DNA from: Ecdyonurus torrentis
Lineage: Eukaryota; Arthropoda; Insecta; Ephemeroptera; Heptageniidae
Assembly (NCBI GenBank): GCA_949318235.1
Contig: OX439135.1
Span: 18,182,296 to 18,246,295 of the forward strand
Direction of reading: 5' to 3'
Length of the DNA: 64,000 nt
The notes beneath the pieces were generated by a model. It saw only the letters and a list, made by a program, of their open reading frames with translations, was not told the origin of the DNA and made no database searches. The translations under genes were made by a program, and so were the position numbers. Numbering within the stretch: position 1 is the stretch's first letter; every line of letters begins with the position of its first letter. Of this stretch, positions 44,502-56,404 are shown one piece after another.

Positions 44502-45257
44502 AAGAATAGACCACCAGAAAACATAAGCATTTACATCACACAACACATGTTGGGACTTACATAAATAACTTTATTTTGTCTCAAAACCTAACTGTAGCTC
44601 CGTAGCAGTAATCAGAAAATTTTGATATACATATGCATCCCGTACAACATTTTTTACTAATTTTTGCATGTTTTTGACGTCATAAACATGTATAGTCACG
44701 TAAATTGCTTTTTTTTTTTTTTTTTTTTTTAAGTATTTTTACGTTCTCTCGTGGGGCTACATTTACATTCTGGTAAAAATTGTCAACAGTTCCGAAGATC
44801 CCATTTCATACCGAGCTGGTACGGCCGAGTGGTGAAGGCAGCTGACTCGTAACTCTGTACTCCTCACCGAGTATAGGTTCGAGCCACTGCTGGGTGCGTA
44901 CGTGAAGTGTGAGAGCACAACACGTTGCACGATGAATGTTTACATTCATTCCATGACAACGCACAGTATTCGGGAGGTGCATAATTGATGTGATTGCACC
45001 GACCAGCCTGCCTAGATGTTTCCATGGTTTCTCTAGGCTGTCTTGGCGAATGCCGGGCTGTGTACTTAGGCCGTGTTCGGACCGTGTGTGGTTTTCCATT
45101 AATTGGAAAATCCTTACCTGTCGATAAGACAATGTCTTGACTGGGACTGGGATTGGTGTATAGCACGACAACACAATATGGCAAGCAAAAAAAAAATAAT
45201 AATAATAATAATAATAAATTAAAGAGCACGCCATGTTGTTTTACATGGTCCATGGCT
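44502..45257 (-). mobile_element. CATAGACC MITE at A2, split by a SINE
   Basis: Family ends at 44502 and 45257 (TTAA 45258-45261). Same position relative to the exon as at A1 and A3. Confidence 0.8.
44811..45218 (+). mobile_element. tRNA-derived SINE, full copy
   Basis: Head ggtacggccgagtggtgaag resembles the A box of a class-II (Ser/Leu) tRNA, and ggttcgagcc (44876-44885) the B box, both needed for RNA polymerase III. A unique body of about 300 bases and a tail of A then ATA repeats follow. Body sequences match the truncated copy at 14484-14745. ORFs on the - strand here are shadows. Not a functional tRNA: the fold is incomplete. Confidence 0.88.
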
Positions 45258-45281
45258 TTAAACACTAAATTAATTCCTTAC

Positions 45282-45511
45282 CATTTTATGACGTTCCTAC
45301 ATTTTCCACGTATCCATTGTCTACCGTCTGAGCAAATATTAACTTCCGGTTCATATAGCAGAGGTGCAATTGCCACTTGAAATGATTGATCTGGAACTGG
45401 ATCTAAATATTCATCATCGTTGCGAGATTCCACAGCCTCAGCTTTCTTTGGATATCCTTGTGTCAAAGCTAATACAGAACTAAATATCAGACACATTATA
45501 ATGAACTTCAT
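45282..45511 (-). CDS. Secapin-like peptide gene A2, first exon
   Basis: Signal peptide (KFIIMCLIFSSVLALTQG), spacer starting YPKKAEAVESRNDDEY, and the core CSDGRQWIRGKC with RN after it. Ends at TG|GTAAGG, phase 2. Upstream are a TATA box (45625-45637) and the shared module (45676-45697). Confidence 0.83.
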
Positions 45512-45624
45512 TTTAAATATTTTATAATAACATTTAAATTATATATAAAAATATTTTTCTACAATTAAATTATATCTACTTCACACTTTACCAAAGTTAC
45601 AACTAAAAACTCACTATGTACCAA

Positions 45625-45697
45625 CTTATATAATAAGTAAAGAGGTTGTTTACTTGATTTCGTTTCTTATCACATCACCAGTGGAAACCAAAATATT
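45625..45697 (-). promoter_or_regulatory. Promoter region of A2
   Basis: TATA-like cttatataataag at 45625-45637 and module caccagtggaaaccaaaata at 45676-45697, spaced as in A1. Confidence 0.58.
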
Positions 45698-45699
45698 GA

Positions 45700-46739
45700 A
45701 CGTTAACCATTACCATTTTGTCGTAACCACTAATTATTTTTTATTTACCGGTGGTTTGTTAATTGGATGTAATAAAATAAAAATTAATTTAGGCTATGAA
45801 TCAGAAGTTGAAAAAATGCAACAGTTTCTGTCGTTTTGTATACAGTGTCAGACGCGTTCAAAAAAACAGTTAGGGTTGCTAGGCAAGTGTTATGATTTTA
45901 AAGAAAACCACATATTTTTCTTCGGATAAAATATTACTTAATTAAATTTAAGTAACTTAATTTAGGCTAAAAGTATTTTTTTATATACCTCAGTAAATTA
46001 CGTACTAACAAATGTAAAAATAAATTTTACTTTTCAAAATCTCATGCTAAATTTCAGTAAAGCGCTGAATTTAAATAAAAAAATATATTATCCCTATCTT
46101 GTATAATATATAATATACAATGAAATGAATAATAAGAAAGAATAATAATTTAACAAAAATCGTAATTTCCATTACAGTATATTCATCATATTACTGTCCT
46201 TTTTTCATTGTAAATATTACTGATTTTTATAGTCTTTTAACTATATTTTTACAGGCGCTTGAATCCCCGAATGTTTATTCTTTTATTATATATTATTCTT
46301 CATATGTAAGACCGTTATTTATTTTAATTATTGAGTTATTATAGTAATTAAAATTGTTTTAAAATTTTCTTTTTAATTATAAATGAATTTTTTTAAAATA
46401 AAATAGTACAAATATATTTTTTAATCAAGATTTTTAATTACATATTTATCAATAAAACATCCACTATATTTTTGGATACACATAATTGTCAAAATAACTG
46501 TTATTTTAATTTTAGTAGCCATAATAAGTCCTTTTCGTTGATTCGGGAGATTTCTTTACTTCATATTACTTATTATCAGTGGCTGCAGCGGTTCTGAAAT
46601 AAAGATGATTGAATATTATTGTATTAAAAAAAAAAAAAAAAAAAAAGTAAATACATCGTTACAAATTGTATTGTTATATTATAATATCAATTCAATTACA
46701 TTTGTAGCAGTTTTTTTCTTTTTTTTTTTTCTTCTTTTT
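45700..46739. other. AT-rich intergenic DNA
   Basis: Up to about 45930 it matches the upstream flanks of A1 and A3 (ggtttgttaattggatgtaa). Beyond that I see only AT-rich sequence and an A tract at 46626-46647. Confidence 0.5.
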
Positions 46740-46740
46740 T

Positions 46741-46947
46741 TCATATGATGCTCCCTCGTCCAAAATCATCTATACTCGACTCAAAAAACCTCAGTCGATT
46801 TAAATCGGACATGCCTAAAGTATCACCCAGTGTCACATTTGAGGAGAAGTGGGGCGGCTGGGCGATATCGTAAAAGGTCGCACGGCAGGTAGCGGCGACT
46901 ATAGTTTTGCGACGAGCCAAGCATCTATACTTTCCGCCGTCGATCAT
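46741..46947 (-). other. Unrecognised open segment with coding-like composition
   Basis: A 68-codon frame in a GC-richer island (46741-47060) with no low-complexity sequence (CRATFYDIAQPPHFSSN, LGMSDLNRLRFFESSIDDFG). I recognise no family. It could be a captured exon fragment, part of a transposon, or chance. Confidence 0.3.
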
Positions 46948-47247
46948 CTACAATGTTAAGGTAATAGCCTCTAATCCAGTTACTGAGCTACTTGGAAAGT
47001 TTATGTAGATAGTCGTTTTGTTGCAAAGCTGGAAATTGCAAATGCTCTCTTTTGACGCGTAGGTATGGAACAGTATAACATTTAGTTGAAAAATATTATT
47101 TTCTAAAATTTGAAATATACTTTAATTCATGAATAGCAAACTTGACTTTTTTATATGCTTATGATAGTAAAATTTTATATATATACGAAAATATTATATT
47201 TTGGTCAAGGTTTTGTACAATGAGTTACTAAGTCAACCTCTCAACAA

Positions 47248-47249
<2 letters not shown>

Positions 47250-47284
<35 letters not shown>
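47250..47284. repeat. Poly-A tract
   Basis: About 35 A. Confidence 0.95.
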
Positions 47285-47288
<4 letters not shown>

Positions 47289-47548
47289 TAAAATTATTGC
47301 TTATATATTATTATTAAACTGGCATAATGAAACATTTCCCTATGCAGCCACTGTATTATGTTATTGAGTGATATAACATGGTGTTGAATTTAACATGAAA
47401 GACATATTGGGATAGGATTATATAACGTTAAAAAACACACGTTGCTTTTTCATACACGTTGTCAAATACATAACTTAGTAAACTTACACTACAAGTATAT
47501 GAAGAACAAGACCAAGTTTCAGAGTGATATAATATAATCACAGATCTT

Positions 47549-47800
47549 GCATACACAGAAAAAAAATTTCTATCTATGGCAGGTACATACATGAATCCTG
47601 TATTTTGCAATAGGTACACTTAAATTTGGAACAGGTAGTTATAACCTACAATAACACTTAATCTAAGTGAGTAACAACTTTATTGTTGCACAGTACTCCT
47701 GCATTAGGTATTTGTAGTATAATAATACCTGTGTTCTAGGTTATATGTCATGTCTTCTTATTACATTTAAAGTTGTTTTTTTTGCGGATAGGTTCAAACA
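47549..47800. mobile_element. Dispersed element related to 19345-19600
   Basis: Shares ggcaggtacat.catgaatcc, ggaacaggtagttata, cacttaatctaagt and gtagtataataatacctg in the same order. Confidence 0.6.
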
Positions 47801-47846
47801 TATAAAGTTATATCAGTTTAGCTGAATGAAATGACAATAATTACCT

Positions 47847-48044
47847 TTAATGTTTTATCCTACATTTCCCACGAAGCAATATTCTCCCCTCGGGACATCG
47901 GTTTGGACGTTCAATTGCACGCCTTATTGTTCGTTTAACAGTATTCTTAGTGTCCATAAAAAATTCTCCTTGCGCCTCATCTTGTTGATCTTCTTGTGCT
48001 AATATAGTGCTAAGCAACAGGCATAATAATATTACGTACTACAT
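47847..48044 (-). pseudogene. Peptide gene or pseudogene D1 (stop at codon 2)
   Basis: From codon 3 on, the frame is open through a signal peptide, a spacer with KR and RR dibasic sites, and the core CPEGRILLRGKC to TAA at 47847-47849. Codon 2 is TAG, and there is no other ATG ahead of the signal peptide. Paralog D2 has a sense codon there. Either a very recent loss or a case of non-ATG start. Confidence 0.6.
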
Positions 48045-48049
48045 TTTAT

Positions 48050-49012
48050 GACTTTAATACCAAGACTGGGATGCGTGTTCATATTTCTCATTTTATATAC
48101 ACAGAATGTTATAATCTTTGACCTTATTTCAACATTATACATAGGAAATTCAACAACCACGATCTTATCATGATTTCCTATTGCCATAATGTGAATACAT
48201 TGAAGTTTTAAGTAACATACACAATATATTGTACTGCATTATAATAATCTATATATAGACCCCTTTCACATCCTTGTTGTCGCCATGTTTGTCGTGCCTA
48301 ATGCATTGTCCAGCATAGGGGAAACATCATTTCTCCTAATTTTTCTAGTAAAAAGAGTTTTATTCCACCGATCAAATTTTTTCTAATATTATTAGAGCTT
48401 AATAGAAGTAACAAATAAGTCTTTGATTGAGGTTTAAGGCTTCTTTTGCTATTAAAAAAATAAAAATGAAGTTTTTCCTATGCTGGCCTATGTATTCCTG
48501 ACCAGCAATATGGCGGCTCTTAAATATGAGTGCAACCGGTCTATATGTAATTTCAATTGTGTTATTTTTGAAACGATAATGGACTTTTAAAAAAATTAAA
48601 GTGTGTCTAGGACTTAACCAAATATACTATATAGTTAAAAGAGAAGTTCAGGGGTTACAACATGGCCTCTTCAATGTTAGATAATGTGATAAGTCCTCAT
48701 AAACTTACTTTTGATGATGATACAAAGCCCTTCCGTATAGTCCCTCAAACTAGTGATCATCCTGAGAGATATGCAACTTGTCTCGTATTTTTTACGTCAT
48801 AGATATGGATATCACTTTACTATACAGAAAAAGTTGTAGCATGTTGCATATTTCGCAGGATGCAAAGTTAATTTGCGGGGTTACCATGGGGCTACGGAAG
48901 GGCCTTGGGTCATCATATGTATGTTAATGAGCACTTCATTTCATTTACTAATATTAAAAAAATATATGTTGTAACTTCTGAACTTACCCTTTAAACCTTA
49001 CTATGCGTACTA
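48050..49012. other. Intergenic DNA with diverged transposon copies
   Basis: About 48262-48546 resembles the GGGTGTATGC element, and 48645-48993 is a copy of the foldback family of 32285 (aagttcaggggttacaacat...gttgtaacttctgaact). Confidence 0.5.
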
Positions 49013-49018
49013 ACTTAA

Positions 49019-49407
49019 GGGGGTAGGTGAGCGACTGATATCTCGCAAACTAGACGGACGCGAATTATAATATAAATACAAAATAAAGAAAAAATGGTAC
49101 TTAAAAGTTTAGTTACGTTAAACCTGTGAAAATTCGATCAAATATTTAAGTTATTCTACTTTAAAGATAACTTTTAAATGTGAAAATTTAAATTTAAGCG
49201 GTAAATTTAAGTCAAATTATAAACTTTTTTAAAATTAAAAATCTAAATAAAATATTTTTTGGAAAAAAAAAAAGTTTTAAATTGGTTCCATTTTATTTGA
49301 AAATTATAGTGTTTAATTGTTGAAAATAAATAATGTACAAAAAAGTAATGGGAAAATATAGTTATTCTTTTAGCGATATCCGGTCCAAGTCGGTCACGTT
49401 CTACGTT
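49019..49407. mobile_element. TTAA-flanked element, GGGGGTAGGTGAG family
   Basis: TTAA followed by gggggtaggtgagcgac on the left and gtcggtcacgttctacgTTAA on the right. A related copy lies at about 57915-58275 (ccggtctaagtcggtccc). Confidence 0.62.
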
Positions 49408-50363
49408 AAGGAGAGAGGTTGTTTTAAGCATTGCAAATAAAACCACAAATGTGACAAATGTAAATCAAAACATATTGAACGCATACATAGATACCATTTA
49501 ATCACTACATTTATTATTTTAGCTAATAAGTATATTTTTTTTGGTCTCCAAAGGTTTTGTTGGTGACAGTATATTATGTTATAAAATCTGAGACGTAAAA
49601 AAAAAAAAAAAAAAAAAAAATACACTTCAAATTTACCTACATTAACTGGAGTTAAAAAACTATAAAGTAGGCAAGTTTATATGCATTCATGATGTCAGAA
49701 AATCTAGGTCTAAAATAAAAATTGTAAAGTGAGTTGCATACGTTACAAGTTTATTATTTTTAAGGTTTTGAAGGTATAGAAGATATAAAGGAACGTACGT
49801 AACATGTGCATCTGTTTAATAGTTCCATTTCTTTATTTTACTTTTTTTTTTTTTTAATTATGCATGATCTGTTTATGGTATTCTTAGATAGAAATGAGTA
49901 TTAGAAAATGGAGAAATAGATGTTGAGCTTTAGATAAGATCCATAACTGAAAAGCGTGTAGCTTAAAAAACTATAAACAAAAAAGCAGCAAAAGATGAGT
50001 CGACACAATTTTTTAAAAAAATTGCACTTTACTATATCTTTGCAATTCTTCTCACTATCTTTCTCTCTCTTCTTTTTTTTTACTTGCTGAATACATTTTA
50101 TCTTAAAACGTTTAAAAACTTAAATTTATTAAATAGCATAAAAATACTTCTAAGGAAGGAAATAAAAATTAAAATAAAAAGAAATTTCATTTATAACAAA
50201 ATACATAAATATCATTAGAATATCATTTAGAAATAATAACAATAATAATAAAAAAAAGTATAATAAATAAGGAAATACTTTTACATTTTTTATTAACAAG
50301 TAATTTTCAACTATATTAGTTTACTCTAATTGCCATTTTTTATTTCTATAAGTTGATTTCATG

Positions 50364-50382
50364 TTATGCAGCAGAAAAGGTC
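50364..50382 (-). CDS. Second exon of peptide gene B3
   Basis: Acceptor tttttttcag then GACCTTTTCT. Phase 2 fits B3. Six residues, one different from B1, then TAA at 50364-50366. Confidence 0.6.
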
Positions 50383-50809
50383 CTGAAAAAAAAAAAAAAC
50401 GAAAAAATAACATGAAAGTTAATAATATATCGCAATCAAAATATATTCACAATGAGAAAGAACAATTAATTAGAACTTTAAATTTATATCTTCCAACTTC
50501 AAAATATAGTTATATTGTAAATATTTTGTTAACAACTATGATGCACATTTTACGGATATTAATTTTTAAATAAAATAGGATTTTATAAAATTATATAAAT
50601 TGAGATTTATTTTTCCCATTTTTAGGGTGGGTAAAACCTATGTTTGTTGGGTTTTATGCGAGATAGAGTTTTCTCCAAAAAAAAATTACTGACTCTATAT
50701 ATATAAAAATTGTTTGTTTTTGTTTTACTTATAGAATGGACCAGAAAAAAACAAAAGCTTTTATATCACAAAAAACTTAATTTGAAGTACACAAGTAGTT
50801 TATCTAAAA

Positions 50810-50811
<2 letters not shown>

Positions 50812-50856
<45 letters not shown>
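50812..50856. repeat. Poly-A tract
   Basis: About 45 A, inside a diverged CATAGACC-family MITE. Confidence 0.95.
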
Positions 50857-50858
<2 letters not shown>

Positions 50859-50963
50859 GCAACGCCGGAGCGGAGCAGTGAGATGAAACAAAATTTCGAT
50901 TTAAAAAAAAATTAACTGGCATAATGATTTATTTTCCCGTACCATCTTAGCGGTCACATTTTA

Positions 50964-51168
<205 letters not shown>

Positions 51169-51360
51169 CATTAGAAACCAGAATTGTCACCGAAATAGTA
51201 TACTTTATTTCAGTATTTTTACACTTTCCTGTCGTGCCACGATTTACATTCTTGTAAACTGAAATCAGTTTTGTAGATCCCATTTTATGTTTATAATCAT
51301 TAAAAACCACATGTTAATTGTTTCATGTGGTCTATATTTTAAATACTATATAATATAGGG

Positions 51361-51677
51361 TTATAGGGTGTATGCATTTATGTTAAAGTCGACGCCATGT
51401 TAATCACTCAATAACATGGGCCGCATAGGAAAATAGCTCATTTTGACTCTATAAAATATTAAAAATCAATATTTACGAGAGCTTTGATGTTTTAATTAAT
51501 ATGTTGAATTAGTATTATAAGTATGTGAGGAAGATAAATATAATAAAAATTTAACTTATTGATCAAAGAAATTTGTCTAAAATCTAAGTTTATCCTATGC
51601 TGAGCAATATGTTATTCACTGTTCCAGTATGGCGTACAAGCGCAATAAATATAAATTCATGCGCACACAAACTATAT
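51361..51677. mobile_element. GGGTGTATGCATTCATG element in the B3 intron
   Basis: Counterpart of 34111-34409 (gggtgtatgcatttatg, gtttatcctatgctgagcaa). Confidence 0.62.
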
Positions 51678-51692
51678 AGTTATTTATCTTAC

Positions 51693-51916
51693 CTCTGTTT
51701 TATTTTTCTACATTTACCACGAATCAATTTTTCATCCTTTTCGCATCTTAATTTGAATTCTGCAATTTTCCAAATAGCTGGTGCACCGACTACTCGTGGG
51801 CGGGCGTTTTGAATACGTTTAGGATAGTAAGTTTCAGACACCTGTGCCTTTTCATGATTTCCTTGTACTAATGCCAATGTACAGAACATTAACAGACACA
51901 GTACAATGAACTTCAT
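51693..51916 (-). CDS. Secapin-like peptide gene B3, first exon
   Basis: Signal peptide (KFIVLCLLMFCTLALVQG), spacer with basic YYPKRIQNARPR, and the core CEKDEKLIRGKC with RKIK after it. Ends at AG|GTAAGA, phase 2. The second exon is at 50364-50382. The spacer has diverged strongly from B1 and B2 while signal peptide and core are kept. Confidence 0.83.
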
Positions 51917-52054
51917 TTTTAATAATTTTATAAATATATTTCTACTTTATATTATATTTCAAGTCAATTAATATTTATATTCGAAAAGTAATAATAAATT
52001 TGATGAACATGTAGAAAACAATTTACCAAACAGACTAACTTCAGCACATACTAA

Positions 52055-52130
52055 CTTATTTATATAAGTACAGTTGAAAGATTGTTTGCTTGATTATACG
52101 TATTTCACCACAAGTGGAAACCAAAATATT
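52055..52130 (-). promoter_or_regulatory. Promoter region of B3
   Basis: TATA-like cttatttatataag at 52055-52068 and module caagtggaaaccaaaatatt at 52111-52130. Confidence 0.58.
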
Positions 52131-52253
52131 AAAATTTTACCATTTCCATTTGACGTTACCGGTAATAATTTTTTGTGTTTTGCTGGTAGTTTATTTTGGT
52201 TTTAATAAAAAAATATATATTACGGTCTTGCATTCTTGAGAAGTATTAGAAGT

Positions 52254-52366
<113 letters not shown>

Positions 52367-52868
52367 TGTTCATTATCTGTTTGACATGACTTCTTAAGTC
52401 GTATCTAGTCGTATCTAGTCGTATCTAGTATCTAGTCGTGTCTAATTGTTAATATGTTTGTTTTTATATATATGTTATTTATTGACGAAGCAGTTTTTCT
52501 GATAAAGGTGTGAGCGATCACTATAGTGTATAGGCATTTTGCCTTTTTCTCATCACCCGTTGGGTTACTTACTTGTTGTTTTTTGTATTTTTTTTTTTGT
52601 ATGTACTATTCACAATCTTAAGCCCAATAAAGAACTATTATTATTATTATTATTATTATTATCTATGTTGTCATCTTTGACTAAACAGAATTTCCTAATT
52701 CTAACATTATGATAGCCTCTGATACTATAAATTGTGGAACATATTTATTATTGATATAGGATATAATTGATGAATTTTATTTCAATGAATACTGGTCATT
52801 AATATTTCTCTTATTTATCATGTTTCTTACTTAATATTGCATAATTTTATATATAAGTGCTGTACGTA

Positions 52869-52981
<113 letters not shown>

Positions 52982-53485
52982 ATAGAAAGTAAAGTATGGT
53001 AAAAACAATTATTTAAAAAGGAAAAAATATTATAAAGACAGTTAAAAAAGGGGTGAGCTCCTACACACTCAAATGCTTTTATTTAAATAAAAAACGATGG
53101 TAAAAAAGTGCGTTTAAACTTATCAATATAGATACTAAGTTATACTATGAAAAAATATAACTTTTTTGGCAGCTGATTGCAGTAAAACTGATTGAGTGAT
53201 CATCTAGAAAGATTTTGTACTCAAATAAAAACTGCATTAAATTGCTTCAAAGTAATTTAATTAAAATTTAAATATAAATATTTAAATTTTGGTTTTGCAT
53301 ACAATATTTATAAATGGAAAAATTAATGTAAAAATATCTTAAATTAAAAAAAAAAGTAATACAATATCAAAAAAGTGAGATGATTTTTGTTACTTTTATA
53401 TAGTTATGATTATTTCAGACAAGTTATTACATTTGTGAATTCATAAAATTTATAATAATTTAGATTGCCATGATCTTGTTTTCTT

Positions 53486-53498
53486 TCACGTCTTGGTC
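53486..53498 (-). CDS. Second exon of peptide gene A3 (short tail)
   Basis: Acceptor aatttactgcag then GACCAAGACGTGA. In phase 2 it ends after three codons. An upstream alternative acceptor (tttttcaag at 53517) is possible. Confidence 0.45.
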
Positions 53499-53834
53499 CT
53501 GCAGTAAATTAGTTCCTTGAAAAAAAAAAAAGATTTCATTAATTAATGTATTGCCATCATTTAATTAACATATTAATTTTTCGTAATTTAACCCTAAAGT
53601 ATATAATTATTTTGTAAATAGTACGTTAAAAATAGTACAAATTCTTGAGGTAATGTATTTTAAAGGAGCGGGGGGACCAAAATATATTTTTTAACGATAA
53701 TTATTATTTTAATTAAACGTATGCCAAAATATCGTTGAAATTCTTTAAATGACTAACAACGCATGAGACATCAAAATTTGCAAATAAAGAAAAAGAAATA
53801 CAAAAAAAAAAGAAAAAAGAAAAAAAGAAAAAAA

Positions 53835-54135
53835 AAAGAAAAGAAAAGAAAAGAAAAGAAAAGAAAAGAAAAGAAAAGAAAAGAAAAGAAAAGAAAAGAA
53901 AAGAAAAGAAAAGAAAAGAAAAGAAAAGAAAAGAAAAGAAAAGAAAAGAAAAGAAAAGAAAAGAAAAGAAAAGAAAAGAAAAGAAAAGAAAAGAAAAGAA
54001 AAGAAAAGAAAAGAAAAGAAAAGAAAAGAAAAGAAAAGAAAAGAAAAGAAAAGAAAAGAAAAGAAAAGAAAAGAAAAGAAAAGAAAAGAAAAGAAAAGAA
54101 AAGAAAAGAAAAGAAAAGAAAAGAAAAAGAAAAAG
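53835..54135. repeat. (AAAAG)n minisatellite-like tract
   Basis: About 58 units. Long ORFs in three frames here are artefacts of the repeat. Confidence 0.99.
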
Positions 54136-54216
54136 AAAAGCTTTTGAAGAAATACGTGCATTTTTCCCCATCCTACATATTAGTTTATTTATTTGTTGCA
54201 TTTTTCAAATATATTA

Positions 54217-54556
54217 TAGGAATAAACCAGAAGAAAACATAAGCATTTACATCACACAACACTTGTTGGGACTTACATAAATATTTATAATTTGTCTCAA
54301 AACCCAACTGCAGCGCCGTAGCAATAGTCAGAAAATTTCGATATATTATTCAACCCGCACAATTTTTTTTACTAAATTTTGCATGTTTCTGACGTCAGGT
54401 CAGAAACATGTATAGTCATGGAAATTGCATTTTTTACAAATTTTTTTACGGTCTCTCGTAGGGCTACATTTAGTAAAAAAAATGTCAACAGTTCTGAATA
54501 TCCCATTTCATATTTATTCATTAAAAAGCACATGTTGTTATATATGTTCTATGGTT
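54217..54556 (-). mobile_element. CATAGACC MITE at A3
   Basis: Uninterrupted copy in the same place as at A1 and A2. Its TTAA at 54521-54524 is the empty site of the insert at A1. Confidence 0.8.
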
Positions 54557-54580
54557 TTAAACACTAAAATAACTTCTTAC

Positions 54581-54807
54581 CCTCTTACAGTTGTTCTACA
54601 TTTTCCACGTATAAATTGTGTACCGTCTGAGCAAATTGCGATTATTTGTTCAGACCGCTGAGGTACACTTGCCACATGAAGTGATTCATCTGGAGCTGAA
54701 GGCAAATATCCATTGTCGTTGCGAGATTCCGCAGCCTCAGCTTTGCTTGGATATACTTGTGTCAAAGCTAATACAGAACTAAGCATCAGAAACATTATGA
54801 AGTTCAT
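54581..54807 (-). CDS. Secapin-like peptide gene A3, first exon
   Basis: Signal peptide (FIMFLMLSSVLALTQV), spacer starting YPSKAEAAESRNDNGY, and the core CSDGTQFIRGKC with RT after it. Ends at GG|GTAAGA, phase 2. TATA-like box at 54945-54956, shared module at 54991-55011. Confidence 0.82.
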
Positions 54808-54944
54808 TTTAAATATAAAGATTTTTATTATATATAAAAATATTTTGCTAGAGTCAAATTATATTCATCTTTGCAATAATGATAACTTTGAACATTTACT
54901 TTACACTTTACCAAAGTGACTACTTAGTACTAACTATGTACACA

Positions 54945-55011
54945 CTTATATAAAAGTAAAGAGGTTGTTTACTTGAGATCATTTCTTATCAGCAGTGGAA
55001 ACCAAAATATT
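54945..55011 (-). promoter_or_regulatory. Promoter region of A3
   Basis: TATA-like cttatataaaag and module gcagtggaaaccaaaatatt, spaced as in A1 and A2. Confidence 0.57.
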
Positions 55012-55453
55012 GAACGTACGTTAACCATTATAATTTTGTCGTAACCGCTAATTATTTTTTAATTACCGGTGGTTAATTGGATGTAATAAAATAAATATTT
55101 ATTTAAGCTATAATCATTACATAAAAAAGACAAAAGTTTCTTTAATTTTGTATAAACAGTGTCGGACGCGTTTAAACAAAAAACAGTTAGGGCTTGCTAG
55201 GCAAGCGTTATGATGACATAGAAAACTCCCTATTTTTTTTTAGGATAAAATTCTACTCAATTAAAATTAAATAACTAAATTTAGACTAAAAGTATTTTTT
55301 TATATACTGTTCTCAGTAAATTACGTACTAACGATTGTGAAAATAAATTTTATAATATTTTTTGCGTATCGGTTCAAATATGTAAGCATATAATAGTTTT
55401 AAAAATGTTATATCAGTTTCGCTGAACGAAATGACAATTATTATTTATTACCT

Positions 55454-55650
55454 TTAATTTATACTCCTGCATTTCCAACAAAACATAATTCCCCCCTTGG
55501 GACATCGCTTATTGCGTACAATTGTACGTCTTGATGTTCGTTTTAGAGTATTCGTAGTGTACGTTAAAAATTCACATTGAGCCTCATCTTGTTGATTTTC
55601 TTATGCTAATATAGTGCTAAGCAACAGGCATAAAAATATATGTACTTCAT
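55454..55650 (-). pseudogene. Peptide pseudogene D2
   Basis: Aligns along its length to D1 (47847-48044). It has an ATG but a one-base loss in the signal peptide region, a stop in place of a Gln codon after it, and a damaged core where the R-G-K-C part reads differently (FCWKC). Clearly decayed. Confidence 0.75.
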
Positions 55651-55764
55651 TTTATGCCTTTAATACCAAGACTGAGATGCGTGTACATATTTCTCTCTTT
55701 ATAAACCAAGAATGTTATAATCTTTGACCTTATTTCAACTTTTGCACTATATAAGATACATTAA

Positions 55765-56098
55765 ATCCATAGACCACATAAAACAACATGTGCTTTTTAA
55801 TGAATAAACATGAAATGGGATCTTCAAAACTGATGACAATTTTTACCAGAATTTTAATGAAGCCCCACAAGAGAGCGTGAAAATACTGTAAAGTATTCAT
55901 TTTCCGTGAAAATTCATGTTTATGACGTCAGAAACATGCAAAAATTAGTATGAAAATGTGGTGCGGGTTGCATAAATTGAATTTTCTGATCACTGCTACG
56001 GGGCTACTGTTGGATTTTGAGACAAACTAATGTTATTTATGTAAATCCCATTAAGTGTTTTTGATATGAATGCTTATGTTTTTCTCTGGTCTATTCCT
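55765..56098 (+). mobile_element. TTAA-flanked MITE, CATAGACC family
   Basis: TTAA at 55761-55764 and 56099-56102. Absent from the matching place near D1, so inserted after the duplication. Confidence 0.82.
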
Positions 56099-56404
56099 TT
56101 AAGCAACTTTATATTCAGGAAAAAAAAAAAAAAAAAAAAAAAAAAAACTATAAAATCACGTGCCTTTAAAAAGTGTGTCAACATTATAGGAAATTCAACA
56201 ACCACGATCTTATCATGGTTTCCTATTGCCATGAATGTGGTTACATTGAAGTTTTAAGTAACACACACAATAGATTGTATTGCATTATAATAATCTATAT
56301 ATTGTATGTAATTTTAATTGGGTTATTTTTGAAACGATAATGGACTCTAAAAAAACATAAAAGTGTGTCTAGGACTTAAACCAAAATATACCATACTCTT
56401 AAGA

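Noticed and set aside
44820..44890. A possible functional tRNA gene
   Set aside because: A and B boxes are present, but the acceptor stem does not close, and the sequence continues into a repeated SINE body.
44806..45265. ORFs of 133 and 142 codons on the - strand
   Set aside because: They run antisense through the SINE and its host MITE and have no protein signature.
53713..54242. Three long overlapping ORFs (Lys/Arg/Glu or Phe/Ser/Leu repeats)
   Set aside because: Produced by the (AAAAG)n tract, which has no stop in several frames.
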